From Pseudomonas fluorescens (GTDB lineage Bacteria > Pseudomonadota > Gammaproteobacteria > Pseudomonadales > Pseudomonadaceae): a DNA stretch of 64,000 bases. The translations under genes and the position numbers were made by a program. The notes under the pieces were generated by a model. The model was given only the letters and a program-made list of their open reading frames with translations. It searched no databases and had not been told where the DNA came from. The first letter of the stretch is position 1; each line of letters begins with the position of its first letter. This document shows positions 1 through 8,999 of this stretch, piece by piece. The stretch covers positions 1 to 64,000 of the forward strand of contig NZ_JAGGOF010000048.1 in NCBI RefSeq assembly GCF_018614775.1. Direction: 5' to 3'.

Positions 1-20
1 GCGAGCCTGCTCGCGATGGC
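1..20. repeat. Partial REP arm at window edge
   Basis: The first bases (GCGAGCCTGCTCGCGATGGC) match the right part of the REP core that recurs at least ten times further on. The element is cut by the window edge, so I cannot say whether it is a singlet or half of a doublet. Confidence 0.7.
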
Positions 21-33
21 CGCACCACCGATC

Positions 34-438
34 TCACTCGCTGGCGAGGTCGTCCTGGAATTGATCCTTGACGTACTTGATCTCCGTCCGGCCATGGGGC
101 GCGGGCAGGCCATCTTCCCCGAGGTTGACGAAGACCATTTTCTCCACGGTCAGGATGCTCTTGCGGGTGATTTTGTTGCGCACCTCGCAGGTCAGGGTGA
201 TGGAGGTACGGCCAAATTCGGTGGCGGTGATCCCCAGCTCGATGATGTCGCCCTGGCGCGAGGCGCTGACGAAGTTGATTTCCGAGATGTATTTGGTGAC
301 CACGCGCTGGTTGCCGAGCTGGACGATCGCATAGATCGCCGCTTCCTCGTCGATCCAGCGCAGCAGGCTGCCGCCGAACAGTGTGCCGTTGGGGTTGAGG
401 TCTTCGGGCTTGACCCATTTGCGGGTGTGGAAATTCAT
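34..438 (-). CDS. Acyl-CoA thioesterase, hotdog fold (YciA-like)
   Basis: This 134-residue single-domain hotdog protein probably hydrolyses acyl-CoA to free acid and CoA in the cytoplasm. The N-terminal half carries the family signature NPNGTLFGGSLLRWIDEEAA, with the acidic residues of the catalytic loop, followed by the beta strands FVSASRQGDIIEL and TSITLTCEV. I chose the ATG at 438 because a GGAG ribosome-binding site lies 7 bases upstream and the protein then starts MNFHTRKW as in the family. A longer open frame up to 549 exists only because it reads through a palindromic repeat. The gene is divergent from ahcY. The exact acyl-chain preference cannot be read from sequence. Confidence 0.85.
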   Translation of the reverse strand: MNFHTRKWVKPEDLNPNGTLFGGSLLRWIDEEAAIYAIVQLGNQRVVTKYISEINFVSASRQGDIIELGITATEFGRTSITLTCEVRNKITRKSILTVEKMVFVNLGEDGLPAPHGRTEIKYVKDQFQDDLASE

Positions 439-440
439 GA

Positions 441-2159
<1,719 letters not shown>

Positions 2160-2160
2160 C

Positions 2161-2335
2161 AGCAGCTGCAAGCGTTGAGCTTCAAGCTGCAAGTAAAAGC
2201 AGTTTATTTACTTGCGGCTTAAAGCTCGGGCTTACTTCTTCATCGCTATTACGCAGCCGCGAGCTGCAAGCTTAAGCACAGGAATTCGGCGCAGTGCCCT
2301 CTTGTAGCTTGCAGCTTGCAGCTCGCAGCTGGAGG
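2161..2335. repeat. AGCTTCAAGCTGCAAG-family repeat, copy 2 (compound)
   Basis: The gap between ahcY and metF is almost entirely repeat. A left arm (AGCTGCAAGCGTTGAGCTTC...) is followed by a perfect inverted repeat GCAAGTAAA/TTTACTTGC around 2188-2216. Further degenerate arms follow, ending with GTAGCTTGCAGCTTGCAGCT at about 2305-2324. The hairpin could end or stabilise the ahcY transcript, but no T-run follows it. Confidence 0.7.
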
Positions 2336-2341
2336 CCCCCC

Positions 2342-3187
2342 ATGTCCCAAGATCGTCGCTACAGCTTCGAATTCTTCCCGACGAAGACCGATGCTGGGCA
2401 TGAAAAACTGATTGCAACTGCCCGCCAGTTGGCGAGCTACAACCCCGATTTCTTCTCCTGCACCTATGGCGCCGGCGGTTCGACCCGTGACCGCACGTTG
2501 AACACCGTGTTGCAGCTCGAAAGCGAAGTCAAAGTCCCGGCCGCCCCCCACCTGTCCTGCGTGGGTGATAGCAAGGACGACCTTCGCAGCCTGCTGACCC
2601 AATACAAGGCGGCGGGCATCAAGCGCATCGTCGCCCTGCGCGGTGACCTGCCCTCGGGCATGGGCATGGCCAGCGGCGAACTGCGCCACGCCAACGAGCT
2701 GGTGAGCTTCATTCGTGAAGAAACCGGTGACCACTTCCACATTGAAGTGGCTGCCTATCCGGAAATGCACCCCCAGGCGCGCAACTTCGAAGACGATGTG
2801 CGCAACTTCGTCCGCAAAGCCAACGCCGGCGCCAACAGCGCGATCACCCAGTACTTTTTCAACGCCGACAGCTACTTCTACTTTGTCGAACGCGTACGTC
2901 AAATGGGTGTAGACATTCCTGTGGTGCCGGGGATCATGCCGATCACCAACTACAGCAAGTTGGCGCGTTTCTCCGACGCATGCGGTGCAGAAATCCCACG
3001 CTGGATCCGCAAGCAGCTGGAAGCCTATGGCGATGACACGTCCAGCATCCAAAGCTTCGGCGTGGAAGTCATCACGCAAATGTGTGAACGTTTGTTGCAA
3101 GGCGGCGCACCGGGGCTGCATTTCTATACCCTTAACCAGGCTGAGCCTAGCCTGGCGGTATGGAACAACCTCAAACTGCCACGTTAA
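2342..3187 (+). CDS. metF: 5,10-methylenetetrahydrofolate reductase
   Basis: MetF reduces 5,10-methylene-THF to 5-methyl-THF, the methyl donor for homocysteine methylation to methionine; it is FAD dependent and cytosolic. The 281-residue product starts MSQDRRYSFEFFPTKTD, with the conserved SFEFFP strand of the MetF TIM barrel, and contains FFSCTYGAGGSTRD and RIVALRGDLP (folate and flavin site). The late segment VPGIMPITNYS is also typical. The ATG at 2342 is preceded by GGAGG (2331-2335). Placement after ahcY matches a shared role in methionine regeneration, although a repeat separates the two and each may have its own transcript. Confidence 0.96.
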   Translation: MSQDRRYSFEFFPTKTDAGHEKLIATARQLASYNPDFFSCTYGAGGSTRDRTLNTVLQLESEVKVPAAPHLSCVGDSKDDLRSLLTQYKAAGIKRIVALRGDLPSGMGMASGELRHANELVSFIREETGDHFHIEVAAYPEMHPQARNFEDDVRNFVRKANAGANSAITQYFFNADSYFYFVERVRQMGVDIPVVPGIMPITNYSKLARFSDACGAEIPRWIRKQLEAYGDDTSSIQSFGVEVITQMCERLLQGGAPGLHFYTLNQAEPSLAVWNNLKLPR

Positions 3188-3205
3188 GGACTTAACGTGC
3201 TGGTA

Positions 3206-3239
3206 CAAAAGGCCTTGGCAAACACCAGGGCCTTTTTTA
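3206..3239 (+). terminator. Rho-independent terminator of metF
   Basis: AAAAGGCCTTGG is followed by a short loop, CCAGGGCC and TTTTTT. The stem-loop with its U-run lies 19 bases after the metF stop codon. Confidence 0.85.
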
Positions 3240-3266
3240 CCCAAGACATCTGGAGGATTGCAGTAG

Positions 3267-4349
3267 ATGCCCAACGGTCACAGGTTAACGACCCCACAAC
3301 TGATCTACCTGGTCTATGGGGCCGACACCTATCATCAGGAAGCGCTGTTCAGCATTGCCAGCGCATTGGCTGGCCTGCGCAAAACACCGGATGAAGCCTT
3401 GGATATCCAGGTGTTTACCGACGACCCGACGCCCTACGCCGGCTTGCCGGTGCGGCTACGCCTCCTGGACAACGAGACCCGAAAGGCCTGGATCGAGCCC
3501 CATGGCTATCACTTCCGTGCCAAGCATGTGGTGATGCAGAAAGTGCTTCAAGAAGCGGAACTGGCATTGCTGATCGATACGGACACGTTCTTCCATTGCT
3601 CGCCCCTGGAACTGTTCCGTCGCATCCAGCCTGGCACCCTGCTGTGCAATACCATCGACCTCGGCTATGGCGCGAGCAAAGATTCAACGCTGTACGTGAC
3701 GCTGGCGGATACGCTGCGCCAGCGGCAACTGGCAGATGACAGCATGCCCTTGCTGAATTCAGGGGTCATTGGTCTCAACTGCACGGACGCGAGCGTCCTG
3801 GATTGTTCGATTGCCCTCATGGATGAACTGTATCCACTGGCCAGAGGAGCCTACACCCTGGAAGAGTTTTGCCTTGCAGTGGCGGCCTATCGTTCGGTGG
3901 ATTTGCGCGAATGCCCGGACCTGATCCATCACTACTGGAGTCGCAAGCAGCTCTTCCGCGCCAAGACCAAAGCCTGGCTCGATAAACACCGCGCCGCGCC
4001 CGTTTGCCAACAGGCGCTGGATGAGACAGCTCAGGTGACGACTGTCCTGCCCCGGCCACCCACGCTCCAGCGCTTGGCCTACAAGGTCATCACCCTGGCC
4101 CTGCCCAGTTATAAACGGCAATTCATGCGCGAGATCCTCTACGGTTGCTACCGCCACACCAATCAGTTCGATCAGGCCTGCGCCCCGGTCTGGTGGGAAA
4201 AAGCCCTGGAGAACGTCGAAAACCGCCTGAAAAAACCGCTGGAAGACCATGAGCTCAAGCGCTGGCTCAATCATCCGCTGATTCGCCTGGTATTGGGCGA
4301 ACGCCGCGAAGTCATCTATAAGCATCTGGTGCAGGCAAAAGGTGGTTGA
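3267..4349 (+). CDS. Putative GT-A-type glycosyltransferase
   Basis: This 360-residue soluble protein is not one I can name. Features seen: an N-terminal Rossmann-like strand LIYLVYGADTYHQEAL, a LLIDTDTFFHCSPLELF segment at about residues 95-112 containing a DxD motif (DTD), and PLLNSGVIGLNC at about residues 161-172. A DxD after a hydrophobic strand plus an NSGV motif is the arrangement of GT8-like nucleotide-sugar transferases, so a sugar transferase is the best inference. HHYWSRKQLF resembles a late GT8 histidine motif. GGAGG (3252-3256) precedes the ATG. It lies after metF and before a solute-binding protein; neither neighbour tells the substrate. Confidence 0.55.
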   Translation: MPNGHRLTTPQLIYLVYGADTYHQEALFSIASALAGLRKTPDEALDIQVFTDDPTPYAGLPVRLRLLDNETRKAWIEPHGYHFRAKHVVMQKVLQEAELALLIDTDTFFHCSPLELFRRIQPGTLLCNTIDLGYGASKDSTLYVTLADTLRQRQLADDSMPLLNSGVIGLNCTDASVLDCSIALMDELYPLARGAYTLEEFCLAVAAYRSVDLRECPDLIHHYWSRKQLFRAKTKAWLDKHRAAPVCQQALDETAQVTTVLPRPPTLQRLAYKVITLALPSYKRQFMREILYGCYRHTNQFDQACAPVWWEKALENVENRLKKPLEDHELKRWLNHPLIRLVLGERREVIYKHLVQAKGG

Positions 4350-4405
4350 GGCGCAGGCCAGAGCGCTCTAGCTATTTGGTGAGCTCTCGTCGTAACCTCA
4401 GGGCC

Positions 4406-5194
4406 ATGCCCGTCATTGTCCAGTTCCTGACTGCCTTTCTTCTCTTGTGTCTGAGCGTTGCCGCCCGGGCGGAGAAACTGCGCATTGTCACTGAGCCCTG
4501 GGCGCCCTATGTCTACGAAGAGAACGGCAAGGTCGTCGGACTGGACTACGAAACCACGGCCATCGTATTCAAACGCCTGGGCATCGACGTGGAATGGCAA
4601 CTACTGCCATGGAAGCGCTGCCTGGCGATGCTCGAACAGGGGCTGGCGGACGGTGCGCTGGACATTTTCCACAGTGATGGACGCGATGCCACGCTGCTGT
4701 ACCCCAGCGAACCGCTGTCGGATGTGGAGTTCGTGATGTTCTACGCCAATGCCCGGCCCCATCCGTTTCGCACATTCGATGACCTCAAAGGCCTGACCGT
4801 AGGCACGTCGCCCGGCTATCTCTACAGCCAGGCCTTCAGCGAATCCAGCCTGTTCGAGCGTGAAACGGCGCCGACCCACGAAGCCAACTTCGGCAAGTTG
4901 CAACTGGGCCGGATCGACTTGCTGATCACTGACCGCCGGGTCGGACGGTATGTGCTCAAGCAGATGCGACTCGGCGACCAGATCACCGAGAATCCGACAG
5001 TCGTGAGCCGCCAGAGCCAATACCTGGCCGTGCGGCGCAACGCCGGGATGGATTTGCTGGTACAACGCTTCGGCGCCGAACTCAAGCGCTTCAAGCGCGA
5101 ACCGGCCTATGCCGAACTGAGTGCCCGGTATGGTGCCGGGCCGATTGCCAAGGCCATGCCGCCGGGTCAGGTCAACGCGCAAATACACCGTTGA
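4406..5194 (+). CDS. Periplasmic solute-binding protein, family 3 (amino-acid-type)
   Basis: The 262-residue protein has a signal peptide (MPVIVQFLTAFLLLCLSVAARA) followed by the family-3 fold. This begins KLRIVTEPWAPYVYEENGKV, continues with GLDYETTAIVFKRLG, and includes the hinge strand LKGLTVGTSPGYLYSQ. I set the start at 4406 because the hydrophobic signal begins there; the upstream extension to 4346 is basic and unlikely. No permease or ATPase gene lies nearby, so it either serves a distant ABC transporter or acts alone as a sensor. The ligand is unknown. It is 56 bases after the putative glycosyltransferase and may be co-transcribed. Confidence 0.75.
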   Translation: MPVIVQFLTAFLLLCLSVAARAEKLRIVTEPWAPYVYEENGKVVGLDYETTAIVFKRLGIDVEWQLLPWKRCLAMLEQGLADGALDIFHSDGRDATLLYPSEPLSDVEFVMFYANARPHPFRTFDDLKGLTVGTSPGYLYSQAFSESSLFERETAPTHEANFGKLQLGRIDLLITDRRVGRYVLKQMRLGDQITENPTVVSRQSQYLAVRRNAGMDLLVQRFGAELKRFKREPAYAELSARYGAGPIAKAMPPGQVNAQIHR

Positions 5195-5228
5195 GCAGCA
5201 GGAAAGCGGCGCAGGGCGTTTGCTCTGT

Positions 5229-5234
5229 TATACT
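5229..5234 (+). promoter_or_regulatory. Candidate -10 box before the long rhlE leader
   Basis: TATACT at 5229-5234 is the best -10-like hexamer between the solute-binding gene and rhlE. No good -35 box is visible 17 bases upstream. If used, it would give a 5' leader of about 200 bases. Confidence 0.3.
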
Positions 5235-5445
5235 CCGGCCTTCCCGCCAGGCTCACGCCCGGACGCCCGGTCTTGCAAAAGGTCTCCCGACACCGCTACA
5301 GCGCAGCTTCCAGCCCGCGCGAGCCTTGTCCGGACCCACCTTTCAGACCCGGCAGGACCGGACGGGATGACATTTTGATTGAACGTCGTTCGCGCCAGGC
5401 AAGACTATCCCATTGGGCCAGGCCCTCACTAAAACAGGATTACTC

Positions 5446-7320
5446 ATGTCCTTTGCTTCCCTCGGTCTCTCCGAGGCTTTAGTCGGCGCCATCGAAGCCG
5501 CCGGCTACACCGAGCCTACCCCGGTGCAACAGCGGGCCATCCCCGCCGTGTTGCAAGGTCGCGACCTGATGGTTGCGGCGCAGACAGGTACGGGTAAAAC
5601 CGGCGGTTTCGCCCTCCCGATCCTGGAGCGACTGTTTCCCAACGGTCACCCCGACAAATCCCAGCGTCACGGCCCGCGCCAACCGCGCGTACTGGTCCTG
5701 ACCCCAACCCGCGAACTGGCTGCCCAGGTTCACGAGAGCTTCAAGACCTATGCTCGCGACCTGAAGTTCGTCAGCGCCTGCATTTTCGGCGGCGTCGGCA
5801 TGAACCCCCAGGTCCAGGCCATGTCCCGCGGCGTCGACGTGCTGGTGGCCTGCCCCGGCCGCTTGCTGGACCTGGCCGGCCAGGGCAGCGTCGATTTGTC
5901 CCACGTGGAAATCCTCGTGCTGGACGAAGCCGACCGCATGCTCGACATGGGCTTTGTCCATGACGTGAAGAAAGTCCTCGCCCGCTTGCCTGCCAAGCGC
6001 CAGAACCTGCTGTTTTCGGCAACGTTCTCCAAGGACATCACCGACCTGGCCGGCAAGCTGCTGCACAACCCCGAGCGCATCGAAGTCACGCCGCCGAACA
6101 CCACGGTCGAGCGTATCGAACAGCGTGTATTCCGCTTGGCCGCCAGCCACAAGCGCGCCCTGCTGGCGCACCTGATCACCGCCGGCGCCTGGGAGCAGGT
6201 GCTGGTGTTCACGCGCACCAAGCACGGCGCCAACCGTCTGGCCGAATACCTCGACAAGCATGGCCTGCCGGCCGTGGCGATCCATGGCAACAAGAGCCAG
6301 AACGCCCGCACCAAGGCCCTGGCCGACTTCAAGGCCGGCGAAGTGCGCATCCTGGTTGCCACCGACATTGCCGCTCGCGGCCTGGACATCGACCAGTTGC
6401 CCCACGTGGTCAACTTCGAGCTGCCGAATGTCGATGAAGACTACGTGCACCGTATCGGCCGTACCGGCCGGGCCGGTCGTTCGGGCGAAGCGATCTCGCT
6501 GGTCGCGCCGGACGAAGAAAAGCTGCTCAAAAGCATCGAGCGCATGACCCGGCAGAAAATCGCCGACGGCGACCTGATGGGTTTCGACGCCAGCACTATC
6601 GAGGCCGAGAAGCCTGAAGTGCGCGAACGTCCGGACGTGCGCAACCCGCGTAACGCCCGCGGCCCACGCGGCGACGGTCCGAATGGCGGCGGTGGCGGCG
6701 GTGGCGGCGGTGGCCGTAAAGACAAAGGCAAGGACAAGGGCAAGGAAAAACCGGCCAGCAGCAGCCGTGGCGAACGCCCGGCCCGCGAGCAGAAACCCCG
6801 CGAAGGGAGCCCAGCCCGCGAGCAACAGCGTCCGGCACCCCGTGCTGCAGCCGATCGTGCCCCGGACGAGTTCCTGGACGACGATGTCGACAACTTCGGT
6901 AACCGCGTCGACTACGTACCACAGCAGAAACCGGCCCAGGGTCGCGGTCGCCGCCCAGGTGCTCCGGCACCAGGTGCAGGTGCTGCGCCACGCGGTGGTC
7001 AGCCGCAAGGTCGCCAGAACGGTCCGCGCAACAGCAACGGCTCGTCCACCGGCACCCCGCCGGCCAAGCGCAGCGGCCCGCGCAACGGTGCTCCCCGTGA
7101 CGGTCAGGCACGTCGCGATGGTGATGCCTCCCGCCCTCGCCGTCCGGCCGGTGACGACCAGCCTCGTCAGGAACCGGCGGTGCAGAACCCGCGCGGTACC
7201 CAGCCGAAGATCATGCACAAGGAATCGAAAGCCGATCGCTTCCCGACGCCTGAACAGCTGGATCAACTGCCGAGCCGTCCACGGGGCGAGAAGCCGGCGT
7301 TGCTGACCCGCAATCGCTGA
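5446..7320 (+). CDS. rhlE: DEAD-box ATP-dependent RNA helicase
   Basis: The helicase remodels RNA duplexes, with likely roles in RNA decay or ribosome assembly. The 624 residues hold a complete core in residues 1-380: Q-motif [10 protein letters not shown], Walker [20 protein letters not shown] in [16 protein letters not shown] in LFSATFS, and [11 protein letters not shown]. The 240-residue tail is unusual: a Gly run near residues 415-423, then Lys-rich, Arg/Gly/Pro-rich low-complexity sequence ending in [13 protein letters not shown]. Such basic tails bind RNA and can drive condensation in relatives (inference). The ATG at 5446 follows CAGGA. The length and tail fit RhlE rather than DeaD, RhlB or SrmB. 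Confidence 0.88.
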   Translation: MSFASLGLSEALVGAIEAAGYTEPTPVQQRAIPAVLQGRDLMVAAQTGTGKTGGFALPILERLFPNGHPDKSQRHGPRQPRVLVLTPTRELAAQVHESFKTYARDLKFVSACIFGGVGMNPQVQAMSRGVDVLVACPGRLLDLAGQGSVDLSHVEILVLDEADRMLDMGFVHDVKKVLARLPAKRQNLLFSATFSKDITDLAGKLLHNPERIEVTPPNTTVERIEQRVFRLAASHKRALLAHLITAGAWEQVLVFTRTKHGANRLAEYLDKHGLPAVAIHGNKSQNARTKALADFKAGEVRILVATDIAARGLDIDQLPHVVNFELPNVDEDYVHRIGRTGRAGRSGEAISLVAPDEEKLLKSIERMTRQKIADGDLMGFDASTIEAEKPEVRERPDVRNPRNARGPRGDGPNGGGGGGGGGGRKDKGKDKGKEKPASSSRGERPAREQKPREGSPAREQQRPAPRAAADRAPDEFLDDDVDNFGNRVDYVPQQKPAQGRGRRPGAPAPGAGAAPRGGQPQGRQNGPRNSNGSSTGTPPAKRSGPRNGAPRDGQARRDGDASRPRRPAGDDQPRQEPAVQNPRGTQPKIMHKESKADRFPTPEQLDQLPSRPRGEKPALLTRNR

Positions 7321-7335
7321 GTTTCCCCAGCCTTG

Positions 7336-7373
7336 AAAAATGCCCCTGATCTCACGATCAGGGGCATTTTTTT
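7336..7373 (+). terminator. Terminator of rhlE
   Basis: The hairpin TGCCCCTGATC...GATCAGGGGCA is followed by TTTTTTT, starting 16 bases after the rhlE stop. A-rich sequence in front could let it act on the other strand too. Confidence 0.9.
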
Positions 7374-7389
7374 GTTGCCACAAACCCCT

Positions 7390-7480
7390 TGTGGGAGCGG
7401 GCTTGCTCGCGAATGCGGTGTGCCAGGCAACGTTGGCTGCGACTGTTGCATCGCATTCGCGAGCAAGCCCGCTCCCACAG
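7390..7480. repeat. REP doublet (REPIN)
   Basis: Two inverted REP arms (GTGGGAGCGGGCTTGCTCGC and its complement GCGAGCAAGCCCGCTCCCAC) flank a variable centre. It sits between the convergent rhlE and yceI terminators. Confidence 0.9.
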
Positions 7481-7515
7481 GGTTTCTGCATCACTTTTTC
7501 GAATTCGTATGGCCA

Positions 7516-7554
7516 TAAAAAACGCCCCGCGGTCACAAGACCCGGGGCGTTCTT
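7516..7554 (-). terminator. Terminator of the cytochrome b561-yceI operon
   Basis: Read on the minus strand, ACGCCCCGGGTC, a loop and GACCGCGGGGCGT end in TTTTTT. It lies about 15 bases past the yceI stop. Confidence 0.85.
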
Positions 7555-7569
7555 AGTCAGGCGCGAAAA

Positions 7570-8166
7570 TTACTTCGCTTTGACACCTTCAAACGTGACG
7601 TACAGCTCGACCGCATCGGAGGTTGGCCCCAGGTCCATCTGCTTGCCGAAGTCGGAGCGCTTGATGCTGGTGGTGCCTTCGAAGCCGGCGCGGTAGCCGC
7701 CCCATGGATCCTTGCCTTCACCCAGGAACGTGGCCTTGACCACGATCGATTTGGTCACGCCCAGCAGGGTCAGGTCACCGGTGACGTCGGCGGTGTCTTT
7801 GCCATCGGCGTTCTTGCCGGTGGACTTGACGCTGGTGGACACGAACTTGGCCTCGGCAAACTTGCCTACGTCCAGGAAGTCTTTGCTGGCGATGTGCTTG
7901 TCACGCTCGGCATGGTTGGTGAACACGCTGGCGGTACGGACGTTGAACTCGATCTTGCTGTCTTCAGGCTTGGCGGCGTCGAAGCTGAACTTGCCGTCGA
8001 TGTCCTTGAAGGTACCGGTGATGTAGCTGTAGCCCAGGTGACTGATCTTGAAGTCGACGAAGGCGTGCTGGCCGGTCTTGTCGACGACATAGTCGGCGGC
8101 CATGGCCTGGCCGGCCGACAGCAGTGCAGAACCGATTGCCAGGGCGGCGAGTGTCTTTTTCAACAT
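7570..8166 (-). CDS. yceI: YceI-family periplasmic lipid-binding protein
   Basis: The 198-residue protein starts with a signal peptide ([20 protein letters not shown], cleavage after AMA) and continues [20 protein letters not shown], the start of the YceI lipocalin-like barrel. The family binds isoprenoids such as polyprenyl chains in the periplasm. Conserved blocks [13 protein letters not shown] and [14 protein letters not shown] are present. I use the ATG at 8166; the frame to 8199 adds a non-hydrophobic segment before the signal. It lies 32 bases after a cytochrome b561 gene, the usual yceJ-yceI pairing, which suggests a quinone-linked redox role. Its exact function is not established. Confidence 0.9.
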   Translation of the reverse strand: MLKKTLAALAIGSALLSAGQAMAADYVVDKTGQHAFVDFKISHLGYSYITGTFKDIDGKFSFDAAKPEDSKIEFNVRTASVFTNHAERDKHIASKDFLDVGKFAEAKFVSTSVKSTGKNADGKDTADVTGDLTLLGVTKSIVVKATFLGEGKDPWGGYRAGFEGTTSIKRSDFGKQMDLGPTSDAVELYVTFEGVKAK

Positions 8167-8198
8167 GCTTTCTATTCCTTTGGAGTCGAGGTTGAACA

Positions 8199-8750
8199 TC
8201 AGGCTTGGCGCCCCAGCATGCGCTTGAGGGTCGCGTCACGGTCGATAAAGTGGTGCTTCAATGCTGCCAATGCATGGAGGCCGGAAAAAATGACCAACGC
8301 CCATGCCAGGTAGAGGTGAATCAGGCCGGCGACGTCTGCCTGGTCGGGCAGTCCGGACACCAGCGCGGGTACTTCGAACAGGCCAAACACCGGGATCCCG
8401 ACACCGTCTGCGGTGGAAATCAGGTAACCGGCAATCATCACGGCGAACAACCCGAGATACAGGGCGCCATGGCCGAGCTTGGCGCTGATACGGGTCAGGC
8501 GGCCGTAGGTCTGCAAGGTCGGCGGCGGCGGGCTGACGAAACGCCAGAGCACCCGCAGCAACATCACTGCCAGCAGCACCAGGCCAATGCTCTTGTGCAG
8601 GTCCGGCGCGTCTTTGCGCCAGGTGCTGTAGTAATCCAGGCCGACCATCCACAGGCCCAACGCGAACAGCCCGTACACCGCCAGCGCGACGCCCCAGTGC
8701 ATGAAGATGCTGACCCAGCCATAGCGAGAAGAAGAGTTGCGTAGCTGCAT
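8199..8750 (-). CDS. Cytochrome b561 (YceJ-like)
   Basis: This 183-residue four-helix membrane cytochrome probably passes electrons between quinol and periplasmic partners using b-type haem. Helices lie near residues 13-36, 52-71, 91-111 and 143-163. Candidate haem-ligand histidines are in [25 protein letters not shown] and [14 protein letters not shown]. The start at 8750 gives [16 protein letters not shown], typical of the family. It is the first gene of a two-gene operon with yceI. Confidence 0.9.
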   Translation of the reverse strand: MQLRNSSSRYGWVSIFMHWGVALAVYGLFALGLWMVGLDYYSTWRKDAPDLHKSIGLVLLAVMLLRVLWRFVSPPPPTLQTYGRLTRISAKLGHGALYLGLFAVMIAGYLISTADGVGIPVFGLFEVPALVSGLPDQADVAGLIHLYLAWALVIFSGLHALAALKHHFIDRDATLKRMLGRQA

Positions 8751-8921
8751 TGCTCATATCCTGTAAAAACTGCGACCAAGACTAGCGGGTTATCTATCGA
8801 TTTAAAGCGGAAAATTTCGCTCTGAAATATCGAGAAATACGATCACGAGTCTGGAGGGGATGGGTTAAGGAAAGATTAAAGGGGATACGGCCTGTGATAT
8901 TAGCTTGATCAGGACCGGTCT

Positions 8922-8943
8922 CATCGCGAGCAGGCTCGCGATG
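8922..8943. repeat. Short REP-like palindrome
   Basis: CATCGCGAGCAGGCTCGCGATG is a compact palindrome made of REP core sequence without the GTGGGAG end. It looks like a degenerate or collapsed element. Confidence 0.65.
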
Positions 8944-8956
8944 AGTTTCTTCCAGG

Positions 8957-8991
8957 CAAAAAAACGCGGCTGACTCGCCGCGTTTTTTTAT
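8957..8991 (-). terminator. Terminator of the amine oxidase gene (possibly bidirectional)
   Basis: AAAAAAACGCGGC, GACTC, GCCGCGTTTTTTT forms a GC stem flanked by A and T runs. It lies 9 bases beyond the stop at 9000 and could act on both strands. Confidence 0.85.
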
Positions 8992-8999
8992 TGCCAGCC

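Noticed and set aside
2188-2216. GCAAGTAAA/TTTACTTGC hairpin as an ahcY terminator
   Set aside because: No T-run follows and the hairpin is embedded in a repeat; kept only as part of the repeat entry.
5479-7536. 685-codon open frame on the minus strand opposite rhlE
   Set aside because: It is a shadow of the high-GC helicase gene: no ribosome site, low-complexity translation, and rhlE motifs are complete on the plus strand.
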